Part shown: piece by piece, positions 1 to 8,256 of the stretch | Layout of the letters: each line of letters opens with the position of its first letter | How positions within the stretch are numbered: the stretch's first letter is position 1 | Source of the DNA: SNAP01 sp049671745 | GTDB taxonomy: Bacteria; Bacteroidota; Bacteroidia; Bacteroidales; Marinifilaceae | Length of the DNA stretch: 63,090 nt | Direction of reading: 5' to 3' | NCBI GenBank assembly: GCA_049671745.1 | Contig: JBATVL010000037.1 | Coordinates: 1 to 63,090 of the forward strand | Notes under the pieces: generated by a model | Databases searched by the model: none | What the model was told of the DNA's origin: nothing | Seen by the model: only the letters and a program-made list of their open reading frames with translations | Made by a program: the position numbers and the translations under genes

Positions 1-491
1 GCTTTATATTCATCTTGAATTTTCTTAACCTCTTCCTCAAATTTGTCTGCTAAAACTTCTTTTTGTGGAATAAGAGCTTTATATTTTTCATTAAGAACTT
101 CAACAGCAGAGTTTAAAGAATCCTGTATTTTTCTAAACTTATTAACAATAGCTTGTGCTTTACCACCAGTAATTATAACATCTTTAGGTTTTTCAATATC
201 TAATTTAATTGAAATATCTGTGTTTTCAACATAAATTTCTGTTATAGGTCTTTTAGCTGTTTTATCAGTAAAAAGAAAACATCTCTTAGTGATATCAGTA
301 ACTCCACTAAAAACAAATTTATTATCTATAACTTTAGCTGAGTCAATAGTAACAGCTACGTTATCTTTAAATTCTTTCAGATATACCATATCTGATTTAA
401 GGTTCGAGACTGAACCATTAATTGTAAACTTAGGTTGACATGAAGTAAGCACTGTTGCAAGTGCTGCTAATGCTATTACAGTTTTTCTCAT
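1..491 (-). CDS. Lipoprotein with DUF4369-like N-terminal domain (3' end outside window)
   Basis: This gene runs off the left edge; only the first 163 or so residues are present. The protein starts MRKTVIALAALATVLTSC, a lipoprotein signal with the lipidation cysteine at residue 18. The segment after it (about residues 20-110) has the pattern of DUF4369, the beta-rich domain that in Bacteroidetes often precedes a thioredoxin-like (TlpA/AhpC) domain. It is followed by a charged, probably helical stretch. The missing C-terminus would show whether a CxxC thioredoxin domain is present. It is likely an envelope-anchored disulfide or thiol protein, but that is inference from the N-terminal half only. 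It lies 136 bases downstream of meaB on the same strand. Confidence 0.7.
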   Translation of the reverse strand, partial: MRKTVIALAALATVLTSCQPKFTINGSVSNLKSDMVYLKEFKDNVAVTIDSAKVIDNKFVFSGVTDITKRCFLFTDKTAKRPITEIYVENTDISIKLDIEKPKDVIITGGKAQAIVNKFRKIQDSLNSAVEVLNEKYKALIPQKEVLADKFEEEVKKIQDEYK

Positions 492-627
492 TTCTATTAT
501 TTTAATATGATTAATTCTTAGTAAATATAAATATTAATTAGACTTTTCACCTCATTAATACAACCAACAATGCATAAAATCACCTTTATTAACTAATTAT
601 TTAAGATATTTAGACATAATTATGCGA

Positions 628-1752
628 TTATTTTAGATTTTTGTAATATGCATCAAGTAATTTGTGTGCTGCAATAAAAGAAGATAATTTATCGTTTAGA
701 ACATTAGACTCTGCATCTTTAATTAAATTCTTAATAATATCATTATTAAAGAAGTTCATCTTAAGTCGTTCGTTTATTGTTTCATACATCCAATACTTTG
801 CTTGTTCTCTTCTATTTGTGTCAAAAAAGTTAGTCTTATTAGTATGTTCAACATATTCTTTAATGCAATCCCAAATCTCAGGAATACCTCTATCTTCAAT
901 TGCAGAACATAGAAGTACTTTAGGATTCCATCCCGACTCGTGAGCAGGGAAAAGGTGGAGAGCATTTTGAAATTGAGCCTTAGCTAATCCTGCTTTATCA
1001 ATATTGTCACCATCAGCTTTATTAATAGCAATGGCATCTGCCATTTCCATTATTCCTCTTTTAATACCTTGTAGTTCATCTCCAGCTCCTGCAATCTTAA
1101 GAAGAAGGAAGAAATCTACCATAGACTTAACAGCAGTTTCTGATTGACCAACTCCAACAGTTTCAATAATAATAGTATCGAAACCAGCAGCCTCACAAAG
1201 AATCATGCTTTCTCTTGTCTTTCTAGCTACACCTCCTAGAGTACCAGCCGATGGACTAGGTCGCACGAATGAATTAGGATGATTACTTAAATCTTCCATT
1301 CTAGTTTTATCTCCAAGAATACTGCCTTTTGACCTTTCACTACTAGGATCAATAGCTAAAACAGCAACTTTGTGTTCTTGAGCGCAAAGAGTTTTACCGA
1401 AAGATTCAATAAAAGTACTTTTTCCAGCACCAGGGACACCAGTAATACCTATTCTTATAGATTTACCCGATTTAGGTAGGCATTTCTCAATAATTTCTTG
1501 AGCCATTTTTTGATGATCGACTCTAGAACTTTCAACCATAGTAATAGCCTGAGAGAGTAGGCTAATATCTCCATTAAATATACCTTCAACATATTGCTCA
1601 GAAGTATACGTTTTTCTTCTAGCAGTTTTTAATCTTTCCAAAATTCTTGGATTAACCGCAGGTGGTTCAGGAATACCTTTATTTACTTTAAGAGCTTTGT
1701 ATTTTTCGCAATTTTCAGGATGTTCTGAATGATGTGTATCTTTATTACTCAT
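628..1752 (-). CDS. meaB: Methylmalonyl-CoA mutase-associated GTPase MeaB
   Basis: This is a G3E-family P-loop GTPase of 374 residues that protects and reloads the B12-dependent methylmalonyl-CoA mutase. Visible motifs are the Walker A GVPGAGKS (residues 105-112), the switch region ETVGVGQSE (about 198-205) and the base-specificity motif NKAD (243-246). A tail of about 45 residues precedes the core, as is common in the family. The mutase subunits, often adjacent, are not in this window. In Bacteroidales the enzyme serves the succinate-to-propionate route. Together with the cobalamin riboswitch near 35.2 kb it implies a B12-using metabolism. Confidence 0.93.
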   Translation of the reverse strand: MSNKDTHHSEHPENCEKYKALKVNKGIPEPPAVNPRILERLKTARRKTYTSEQYVEGIFNGDISLLSQAITMVESSRVDHQKMAQEIIEKCLPKSGKSIRIGITGVPGAGKSTFIESFGKTLCAQEHKVAVLAIDPSSERSKGSILGDKTRMEDLSNHPNSFVRPSPSAGTLGGVARKTRESMILCEAAGFDTIIIETVGVGQSETAVKSMVDFFLLLKIAGAGDELQGIKRGIMEMADAIAINKADGDNIDKAGLAKAQFQNALHLFPAHESGWNPKVLLCSAIEDRGIPEIWDCIKEYVEHTNKTNFFDTNRREQAKYWMYETINERLKMNFFNNDIIKNLIKDAESNVLNDKLSSFIAAHKLLDAYYKNLK

Positions 1753-1778
1753 AACATTTGTTTTTAAATCTATACCTA

Positions 1779-1786
1779 CAAAGTTA
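1779..1786 (-). promoter_or_regulatory. Promoter -7 element of meaB
   Basis: Read on the minus strand this is TAACTTTG, an exact match to the Bacteroidetes -7 consensus TAnnTTTG, 26 bases before the meaB ATG. No clear -33 TTTG is seen at the right distance. Confidence 0.55.
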
Positions 1787-1853
1787 TATTTTATATTGGT
1801 TAATTGTTAGTTTTGTATCCTAAAATTAAAGAGATATATTTAAATAATATAAA

Positions 1854-3140
1854 ATGAATTATAAGGAAACATTAGATTGGATGTTTGCTCAATTGCCTAT
1901 GTTTCAACGCAAGGGACAGGCTGCTTACAAAGCAAATTTGAACAATACACTAGCTCTAGATGAGCATTTTTCTCATCCCCATAAGAAGTTTAAAACAATT
2001 CATGTTGCTGGCACAAATGGTAAAGGTTCTGTGTCGCATATGATAGCTTCATGTTTGCAAGAAGCAGGGTACAAGACAGCACTTTATACATCTCCTCATC
2101 TAAAGGACTTTAGAGAAAGAATAAGAGTAAATGGAGAATGTGTTTCAGAATCTTTTGTGCAAAATTTCATAGGAAAGAATAAAGCAATATTTGAAGACTT
2201 ACATCCATCCTTTTTCGAAATGACAGTGGCAATGGCATTCAAATATTTTGAAGAACAAGAGGTTGACTATGCTGTTATAGAAACTGGTTTAGGAGGAAGA
2301 TTAGACTCAACTAATATTATAAATCCTGAAATTTCTATTATTACTAATATAAGTCCAGATCATACAGCACTTCTTGGTGATACAGTGGAGAAAATTGCTT
2401 TCGAAAAAGCTGGAATAATAAAGAAAGAAACTCCTGTTGTTATAGGAGAGTATGATGCATTAGTGTCTAATGTTTTTGAAGAAAAAGCAAAAGAACAAAA
2501 TGCTGAATTATTCTATGCAAGTAAGCTTTTTTCAATAAAGAATTCTTCCTTTAATAAGGATGAGAGAAAGATGGATGTTTATTGTGGAGATAATGTTCGC
2601 TTTAAAGATTTGAGATCTTCATTAGTTGGCTCTTATCAAGAAAAAAATATACCTACGGTACTAGCTGCTCTTGATATATTAAAGAAGAAAGGTTTGATAC
2701 TTGAAGATGAAAATATCTATGAGGGTATAAAGAAGGTAGTAGAAAACACTTCAATTATGGGAAGATGGCAGATATTAAATAGAGAGCCTCTTACTATTTG
2801 TGATACAGCACATAACGAGGCAGGGGTATCTTCTGTTTTAGCACAAATAAAGCAAATTTCATTTAATCACTTACATATTGTCTTTGGAATGGTTAGTGAT
2901 AAGAGTATAGATAAGGTACTGTCTATGATGCCTAAAGATGCTACTTATTATTTTACAAAAGCATCTATACCAAGAGCAATGAATGAAGAAGATTTGCAAG
3001 CCTTAGCATCTAAGTATAATTTAGTTGGTAGTACTTATAAAACTGTGTTAGAAGCAGTAGAAGTAGTTAACAAAAAAGCAAAAGATAATGACCTGATTTA
3101 TATAGGTGGTAGTACTTTTATAGTGGCTGAGATAGTATAA
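1854..3140 (+). CDS. folC: Bifunctional folylpolyglutamate synthase / dihydrofolate synthase
   Basis: This Mur-ligase-fold enzyme of 428 residues adds glutamate to dihydropteroate and to reduced folates using ATP. The P-loop GTNGKGS lies at residues 53-59, followed by the TSPHL segment and the ETGLGGRLDSTN motif typical of FolC. NISPDH and the AFEKAGIIK lysine region are also present. Length is normal. It is divergent from meaB with a 101-base gap and lies upstream of rex on the same strand, but a long palindrome and a separate promoter stand between folC and rex. Confidence 0.95.
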   Translation: MNYKETLDWMFAQLPMFQRKGQAAYKANLNNTLALDEHFSHPHKKFKTIHVAGTNGKGSVSHMIASCLQEAGYKTALYTSPHLKDFRERIRVNGECVSESFVQNFIGKNKAIFEDLHPSFFEMTVAMAFKYFEEQEVDYAVIETGLGGRLDSTNIINPEISIITNISPDHTALLGDTVEKIAFEKAGIIKKETPVVIGEYDALVSNVFEEKAKEQNAELFYASKLFSIKNSSFNKDERKMDVYCGDNVRFKDLRSSLVGSYQEKNIPTVLAALDILKKKGLILEDENIYEGIKKVVENTSIMGRWQILNREPLTICDTAHNEAGVSSVLAQIKQISFNHLHIVFGMVSDKSIDKVLSMMPKDATYYFTKASIPRAMNEEDLQALASKYNLVGSTYKTVLEAVEVVNKKAKDNDLIYIGGSTFIVAEIV

Positions 3141-3170
3141 TTTAATTAATGAAATGACTCATTAATTAAA
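3141..3170. promoter_or_regulatory. Perfect 12-bp inverted repeat in the rex promoter region
   Basis: The arms TTTAATTAATGA and TCATTAATTAAA are perfect inverse complements separated by six bases (AATGAC). The repeat begins right after the folC stop. It is followed by an A-run, not a T-run, so it does not look like a terminator for folC. Its right arm sits between the expected -33 position and the -7 element of rex, which would suit an operator. It does not match the TTGTGA-type Rex box known from other phyla. Confidence 0.5.
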
Positions 3171-3178
3171 AAAAAAGT

Positions 3179-3186
3179 TACCTTTG
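3179..3186 (+). promoter_or_regulatory. Promoter -7 element of rex
   Basis: TACCTTTG matches TAnnTTTG and lies 28 bases before the rex ATG, immediately downstream of the 12-bp palindrome. Confidence 0.5.
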
Positions 3187-3214
3187 TTTCCTTGTACTAA
3201 CTTGAAAATGAGAT

Positions 3215-3853
3215 ATGCAGAATAAAAGAGAACGTATAGTGCCAGTACCAGCTATTAATCGTATGCCCTTTTATTTAGCCTTTGTGAAGAGACTGAAGAA
3301 AGCAGGTAAAGAGTTTGTTTCGTCAACTTTAATTGCTGATTATATGGGGATAGATTCTACTCAGGTAACTAAAGATTTGTCTTATACAGATATTGTAGGG
3401 AAAACGCGTGTAGGATATGAAGTTGATAGTTTTATTACTATTTTAAATGAATTTTTAGGCTTTTCAGAGATGGATTCTGCCTTTTTAGTAGGTGCAGGAT
3501 CACTAGGTTCTGCTCTTCTACATGATACAGGATTATTACATTTTGGATTAGATATAGACACAGCTTTTGATATTGATTTAGAAAAAGTAGGCAAACGAAT
3601 TAATGGCATAGACATTTTGCACATAGATCAGTTTAGAGATATGGCAGCGGCTAAAAATGTTATTATTGGTATTATTTCAGTGCCTGTAGATCATGCACAA
3701 ACAGTAACTGATTTAATGGTTGCTTGGGGTGTGAAGGCTATTTGGAATTTTACACCATGTCGTTTAAAAGTACCTGAAGGCATAATTGTTGAGGATACTA
3801 TGATGTATTCTAATCTTGCTGTTCTTTTTAATAGATTGAAAAGAACAAGATAA
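3215..3853 (+). CDS. rex: Redox-sensing transcriptional repressor Rex
   Basis: This NADH/NAD+-sensing DNA-binding repressor has 212 residues. It has an N-terminal winged helix (about 15-75, containing VSSTLIADYMGIDSTQVTKDL) and a Rossmann fold with the dinucleotide motif GAGSLG (93-98). The C-terminal segment IWNFTP and the end part used for domain-swapped dimers are present. Rex normally represses fermentation and respiration genes when NADH is low relative to NAD+. The presence of mdh and aspA in the window fits a cell that balances redox by fumarate reduction, although no link to those promoters can be shown here. Confidence 0.93.
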   Translation: MQNKRERIVPVPAINRMPFYLAFVKRLKKAGKEFVSSTLIADYMGIDSTQVTKDLSYTDIVGKTRVGYEVDSFITILNEFLGFSEMDSAFLVGAGSLGSALLHDTGLLHFGLDIDTAFDIDLEKVGKRINGIDILHIDQFRDMAAAKNVIIGIISVPVDHAQTVTDLMVAWGVKAIWNFTPCRLKVPEGIIVEDTMMYSNLAVLFNRLKRTR

Positions 3854-3901
3854 TAAAGAACAAGATAATATTAATTAAGAGATTTAATTTGATTTTTCTT
3901 T

Positions 3902-3933
3902 CTAGCTAAAGACTGATTAAAGTCTTTAGCTAG
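3902..3933. terminator. Hairpin between convergent rex and histidine kinase genes
   Basis: A perfect 13-bp stem (CTAGCTAAAGACT and its complement) encloses a 6-base loop. Neither side carries a proper T-run, so it is terminator-like by position only. Confidence 0.5.
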
Positions 3934-3948
3934 ATGATTGATTCTCTC

Positions 3949-5307
3949 TTAGAAAACAAGAGTAAAGCTAGTTTTTGTATTAGGAATAGAACTAGCCGTA
4001 ATGGTTCCAGTATGTAGACGTAGTATTTGTTTGGATAAACTCAATCCTATTCCCGAGCCATTAGATTTTGTAGTAAAGAAAGGTATGAATATTCTTTCTA
4101 AAACTTCAGGTAGAATACCCACTCCGTTATCCGATATAATAATTGATTTTCTTCCAAACTTATTTATAAAAGCTCTGATTTCTAATACAGCATCCTCTCT
4201 TCCTTCAAGAGCATGAATAGCATTTTTTATAATATTAATAATAACTTGCTCTATAAGTTGTTCATCGGCAGATAGGTTCATTTCAGGAGGCTCTATCTTT
4301 ATTATAAGTTCTATATGTTTTTCTTTAAGCTCATTTTTAAACAGAAGAACCACATTATTTATAAGTTTACCCATATTAAAGATGCTGAAATTAGGTTTAG
4401 GGATTTTTGTTAGACTTCTATACGTGTCTACAAAATGTAATAAACCAACACTTCTTTTACTTATAGTTTTAAGTGCCATACTTATATCTGCTAAATCTTC
4501 TTTCTCATCCTCGCTAAATCTTTCTTCTTTCTTAGTAGAAAATTCAACAAGAGTTTTATTCACCGTCTCAGAGAGAGAAGATATAGGTGTTATGGAATTC
4601 ATTATCTCATGCGTTAAAACACGAATAAGTTTTTGCCATGATTCTATCTCGTTATCTTCAAGTTCGTATTGAATATTCTTAAGAGAGACCAAACGTACCT
4701 CTCTACCTTCTATATTAAAACTTGTTCCGAATATAGATAATTGTAAAATATCATCATTGTGTATGACTTTCAGAAGAGCTTTATCGTCTTTTTGTATATT
4801 TGGAAGAAGTGCAACAAGCTCACTAGAGAACTCACTTAATTCACTAATATTATTAAGCTTATCTATATGAAAGAGTCTTTTACTAGCATCATTTATCCAC
4901 TCAATATCACCATTGGGTTGGTATGCTATCATACTAATTTCCATGTGTTGTAATACAGTATGTAGATAGAAATAATGTCTTTCTTTTTCGGCCTTTATCT
5001 TTTTGAAATCTTTAATAACCTCATTAAAAGAGATCATTAAAGAATCAAATGATGAACCTTTGCCTTTAGAGCTAAAATTACGAGTAAAATCAGAGTATCT
5101 TACCGATTCTAGGAAGTTTCGTAATACTCTATTTACATGTTCTAGATAGTTTATTAATGAAGAAATACATAAGATTATTGCTGCAACCATTAATCCCATG
5201 GTGAAGTACAAGTTTGTTTTTAAGACTAAAAAACAAAAAAGGAATGTACAAAACACTAAGAGGCTACAACGTAATATTATATTTAGCTTGAAATTTTTAT
5301 AAGCCAT
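3949..5307 (-). CDS. NtrB/NtrY-like membrane sensor histidine kinase
   Basis: This sensor kinase has 452 residues. Two membrane segments lie near the N-terminus (about 9-30 and 34-54) with almost no periplasmic loop between them, so the signal is probably sensed in the membrane or cytoplasm. A HAMP-like linker and a PAS-like domain (about 110-215) follow. The H box LTHEIMNSITP has its histidine at 233. The ATPase domain shows NIIKNAIHAL (N box), SDNGVGI (G1), FIPFFTTK (F) and GSGIGLSLS (G2). The start overlaps the stop of the upstream response regulator by 11 bases, so the two are co-transcribed and probably translationally coupled. The signal is unknown. Confidence 0.88.
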   Translation of the reverse strand: MAYKNFKLNIILRCSLLVFCTFLFCFLVLKTNLYFTMGLMVAAIILCISSLINYLEHVNRVLRNFLESVRYSDFTRNFSSKGKGSSFDSLMISFNEVIKDFKKIKAEKERHYFYLHTVLQHMEISMIAYQPNGDIEWINDASKRLFHIDKLNNISELSEFSSELVALLPNIQKDDKALLKVIHNDDILQLSIFGTSFNIEGREVRLVSLKNIQYELEDNEIESWQKLIRVLTHEIMNSITPISSLSETVNKTLVEFSTKKEERFSEDEKEDLADISMALKTISKRSVGLLHFVDTYRSLTKIPKPNFSIFNMGKLINNVVLLFKNELKEKHIELIIKIEPPEMNLSADEQLIEQVIINIIKNAIHALEGREDAVLEIRAFINKFGRKSIIISDNGVGILPEVLERIFIPFFTTKSNGSGIGLSLSKQILRLHTGTITASSIPNTKTSFTLVF

Positions 5308-6676
5308 ATTTTTCTAATCTTCTATATAATGATGTTCTTGTTAAGCCAAGATCTTTGGCAGCTTTAGAGATATTTCCTCCTTGTCTGCTCATTACTTTCT
5401 TTATTAAAGTTTTTTCTATTTCATCAAGATTATAAGTCCCAAAATTATCTGAACTTGCTTCTTGTTTTTTATTTGCTTTTAAGTTTAAGTCTTCAGGATA
5501 AAGAATGTCGTCATCTGACATTATTATTGCTCTTTCTATCACATGTTGTAATTCCCTTACATTACCTGGCCAGTTGAAAGCACATAGTTTATCTAAAGTA
5601 TCTTTCGGAATAGCTTTAAACTTTTTATTATACTTTTTAGAGTATATTTTTAAGAAATGATTTGCAAGAAGAGGTATATCGTCAAGTCTATCTCTCAAAG
5701 GTGGAATTGTTATCTCAACAGTATTCATTCTATATAATAAATCTTGTCTAAATGTTCCTTCTTCTATATGTTTCTCTAAATCACTATTTGTTGCACATAT
5801 TAATCGTACGTTGATATCCAACGATTTGTTTGAGCCAACACGAGTTACTTTTCTTTGTTCTAATACTGTTAATAATTTTGCTTGAACGGGTAATGATAAA
5901 TTTCCTATCTCGTCCATGAATATTGATCCACCATCTGCAATCTCAAATCTGCCGGGTCTATCGTCTCTTGCATCTGTAAAGGCACCTTTTATGTGCCCAA
6001 ATAATTCACTCTCAAAAAGATTATCATTTATAGATCCCATATCTACACTAACAAATATGTTAGATGCTCGTTTCGATTGTTGGTGTAGTGCTCTTGCCAC
6101 TAATTCTTTACCTGTGCCATTCTCGCCTAGTATAAGTACGTTGGCATCTGTTTGTGCAACTTTGGTTATACAGTCGAAGACATCCATCATTCCAGCTGAC
6201 TTTCCTATGAAATCGCTGAATGGTTGTGCTAATACTTTATTGAATTCTTTTTGAGTAGATTGTAATCTTGCTAATTCCTTTTTAGAGAGTCTAAGATTAA
6301 TTGCCGACTTGATAGTAGCCATTATCTTTTCGTTCTCCCATGGTTTAACAATAAAATCGGTAGCTCCCTCTTTTATTGCTCTTACCGAACGTTCTATATC
6401 TCCATAGGCTGTTATAAATAGTACAACAGCTTCCTTATCTATTTCCAATATCTTTCTAAGCCAGTAATATCCTTCTTGTCCGCTGATTGCGTCTTTTGTG
6501 AAGTTCATATCGAGTAGAATGATGTCAAAATCATATTTCTCCATTAGTGAAGGTATATTCTCTGGATTTGTTGTAGAACGTATTAATTCTATATCATTTT
6601 TTAATAATAACTTTAGAGTGAAGAGTATATCTTCATTATCATCTACTGCTAATATTCTTCCTATTTTATTTGACAT
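5297..6676 (-). CDS. Sigma-54-dependent response regulator, NtrC family
   Basis: This is an activator of RpoN-dependent promoters, 459 residues from the start chosen here. The receiver domain (about 7-125) has the acidic pair D12 D13 and phosphoacceptor D56 (in LLDMNF). The AAA+ domain has Walker A GENGTGKE (184-191), the sigma-54-contact loop as GAFTDA (231-236; usually GAFTGA) and FMDEIG. A Fis-type helix-turn-helix ends the protein (GGNISKAAKDLGLTRTSLYRRL). A longer reading frame reaches 6790, but a sigma-54 promoter lies inside that extension and ends about 14 bases before the ATG at 6676, which settles the start. It pairs with the overlapping histidine kinase. Confidence 0.92.
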   Translation of the reverse strand: MSNKIGRILAVDDNEDILFTLKLLLKNDIELIRSTTNPENIPSLMEKYDFDIILLDMNFTKDAISGQEGYYWLRKILEIDKEAVVLFITAYGDIERSVRAIKEGATDFIVKPWENEKIMATIKSAINLRLSKKELARLQSTQKEFNKVLAQPFSDFIGKSAGMMDVFDCITKVAQTDANVLILGENGTGKELVARALHQQSKRASNIFVSVDMGSINDNLFESELFGHIKGAFTDARDDRPGRFEIADGGSIFMDEIGNLSLPVQAKLLTVLEQRKVTRVGSNKSLDINVRLICATNSDLEKHIEEGTFRQDLLYRMNTVEITIPPLRDRLDDIPLLANHFLKIYSKKYNKKFKAIPKDTLDKLCAFNWPGNVRELQHVIERAIIMSDDDILYPEDLNLKANKKQEASSDNFGTYNLDEIEKTLIKKVMSRQGGNISKAAKDLGLTRTSLYRRLEKYGL

Positions 6677-6701
6677 GATCTTTTTTTTTTCTTTATATCT
6701 C

Positions 6702-6717
6702 GCAATATACGTGCCAA
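6702..6717 (-). promoter_or_regulatory. Sigma-54 (-24/-12) promoter of the NtrC/NtrB-like operon
   Basis: On the minus strand the sequence is TTGGCACG, TATA, TTGC. The invariant GG and GC are separated by exactly ten bases, as sigma-54 holoenzyme requires, and the -24 box is a full match to YTGGCACG. Transcription would start about 6690, leaving a leader of about 14 bases before the ATG at 6676. The operon therefore probably activates itself. Confidence 0.85.
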
Positions 6718-6832
6718 TTAGTATTTTATAACGTTTCTCTATATGTAAGTTTTTGTTTATTAAATACTTATCTGTAAGTGGTATACACAAAGTTAGTGAT
6801 AGTATTTATATAAGACAATAGATAGTGTACGA

Positions 6833-6868
6833 TTTAGTACATTTGTATGTTCGATGATGTATACTAAA
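6833..6868. promoter_or_regulatory. Possible upstream activator site (TTTAGTA ... TACTAAA)
   Basis: A 7-bp inverted repeat with a 22-base spacer lies about 120-165 bases upstream of the sigma-54 promoter, the normal distance for an enhancer-binding protein site. It is short and in AT-rich DNA, so chance is possible. Confidence 0.2.
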
Positions 6869-6964
6869 AATTCTTTGTAACTTTTGTTTAGGCAGATCGT
6901 CCTACATACAAAGACCCTTAGATTTAAGTGCTTTATTTAAAATAATGAATTAATATATTTAACT

Positions 6965-8206
6965 ATGATAATATTTAACCGACAAATAAGAATTTTTATT
7001 CTGGTGTTATTGTCAATTTTTTTTGGCCTTCACATCTCTTATGGACAAATAAGTAAAAATTACATTTATGCCAAGGTGCTTACTAAAGATAATACGTCTT
7101 TTGAAGGTTTGGTGAAGTTTAATAAAAGAACCTTTCTATGGTCTGATTTTCTGAAATTAGATAAATTAGAAAATTCATATTCTGAATATATTCCCAAAAA
7201 TGAGTTAGTCGTTTATAACCGTCTTGCCGATATGGGGGATGAGAAAGATGTAATTATTAATAAAGATCTGAGATATCTTAGCGAGCACTCTTTGGATATA
7301 CGTTTTGGGTTTATAAAGGCCATAGATTTCATCAAACGTAACCATGTTATGATGGAAATTAAAGATGAGAAATTTATAGAACTTTCATATAACGCATTTT
7401 ATTCTAGTTTCGATATGGAAATGATAGATAAAGAGTTTGGAAAGGTAGACATAGATGGTTCTATGATTGAGAGAATAGAATTCATGAAAACACCTGCTGA
7501 TATGAATATTTCTCGTCCTAAACCTATTTTTGGAACAGTAAAGACTAAACAGGGAGAGTTTACTGGCTTTATATGCTGGGATATGGATGAATTTTTAGAG
7601 AATGATTTAATAGATGGGAATTGGGAGCATAAGGAAGTTTCTATAGCCTTTAAAAGTATAAGTTCTATAAAACGATTTAATGAAGGAAGTATAGTGAAAA
7701 CTTTGTCTGGCAGAGATTTATATCTTACCCATTCTAATGATGTTTCTTACGGGAATAGAGGTCTTGAGGTTAATATGCCAAATGTTGGTAAGGTGAAAGT
7801 TGCTTGGAAAGATTTTGAATCTTTAACTTTAAATCATTCAACAGATAAAGAAGGACTTGCCTACGATGATTATATTACTGCTAAACGTTTGAGTGGAACT
7901 GTTCATTTAAAGGATAGTACTGTTTGTAAGGGGGTTATTGTTTACGATTTAGATGAGGCTATGAATGTAGAAAATGTTAATGGTAATAATTCAAACCTTA
8001 ATTTTACTATTCCTTTCTTATATGTAAAATCTATAGCTCCAAAGGGTCTTAAGTATTCTAAAGTAAAGCTTAAGAATGGTACTGTGCTTTTTCTTGGTGG
8101 ACATAGAGATGTAAATCATAAAAATGATGGTGTTTTGGTTTTTACAGAAAATGGAAAGTCAAGATTCTTTCATTGGTTTGAAATAGAAAATATACAATTC
8201 GATTAA
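6965..8206 (+). CDS. Exported protein of three related ~120-residue repeats, function unknown
   Basis: I do not recognise a named family. The 413-residue protein starts with a signal peptide (hydrophobic 8-24, probable cleavage after SYG or nearby). Three segments share a pattern of the form 'xxGxVxTKDxxxFxGxIxxDxDE': near residue 34 (IYAKVLTKDNTSFEGLVKF), near 190 (FGTVKTKQGEFTGFICWDMDE) and near 310 (SGTVHLKDSTVCKGVIVYDLDE). Each is followed by a stretch leading to an 'I-SI' strand, which suggests a repeated beta-rich fold. No membrane anchor or lipobox is seen, so it is probably periplasmic or secreted. It is divergent from the NtrC/NtrB operon across a 288-base gap and ends at its own terminator. 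A link to the two-component system is only positional. Confidence 0.75.
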   Translation: MIIFNRQIRIFILVLLSIFFGLHISYGQISKNYIYAKVLTKDNTSFEGLVKFNKRTFLWSDFLKLDKLENSYSEYIPKNELVVYNRLADMGDEKDVIINKDLRYLSEHSLDIRFGFIKAIDFIKRNHVMMEIKDEKFIELSYNAFYSSFDMEMIDKEFGKVDIDGSMIERIEFMKTPADMNISRPKPIFGTVKTKQGEFTGFICWDMDEFLENDLIDGNWEHKEVSIAFKSISSIKRFNEGSIVKTLSGRDLYLTHSNDVSYGNRGLEVNMPNVGKVKVAWKDFESLTLNHSTDKEGLAYDDYITAKRLSGTVHLKDSTVCKGVIVYDLDEAMNVENVNGNNSNLNFTIPFLYVKSIAPKGLKYSKVKLKNGTVLFLGGHRDVNHKNDGVLVFTENGKSRFFHWFEIENIQFD

Positions 8207-8225
8207 TTAGTTGCATTTACAATTA

Positions 8226-8256
8226 AGGGCATTTCTTAGGAGATGCCCTATTTTTT
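8226..8256 (+). terminator. Terminator of the three-repeat exported protein gene
   Basis: The stem AGGGCAT/ATGCCCT has a 10-base loop and is followed by ATTTTTTG. Confidence 0.75.

Noticed and set aside
3902..3933. Hairpin after rex as a true intrinsic terminator
   Set aside because: The 13-bp stem is strong but no T-run follows on either strand, so it is listed only as terminator-like.
6677..6790. N-terminal extension of the NtrC-like regulator
   Set aside because: The stretch contains the sigma-54 promoter, so it cannot be fully translated from that transcript; the receiver domain begins normally from 6676.
6790..6964. A third 11-bp-phased array upstream of the exported-protein gene
   Set aside because: GTA-like triplets recur, but I could not lay out consecutive matching 11-base units; the signal is not above what AT-rich DNA would give.
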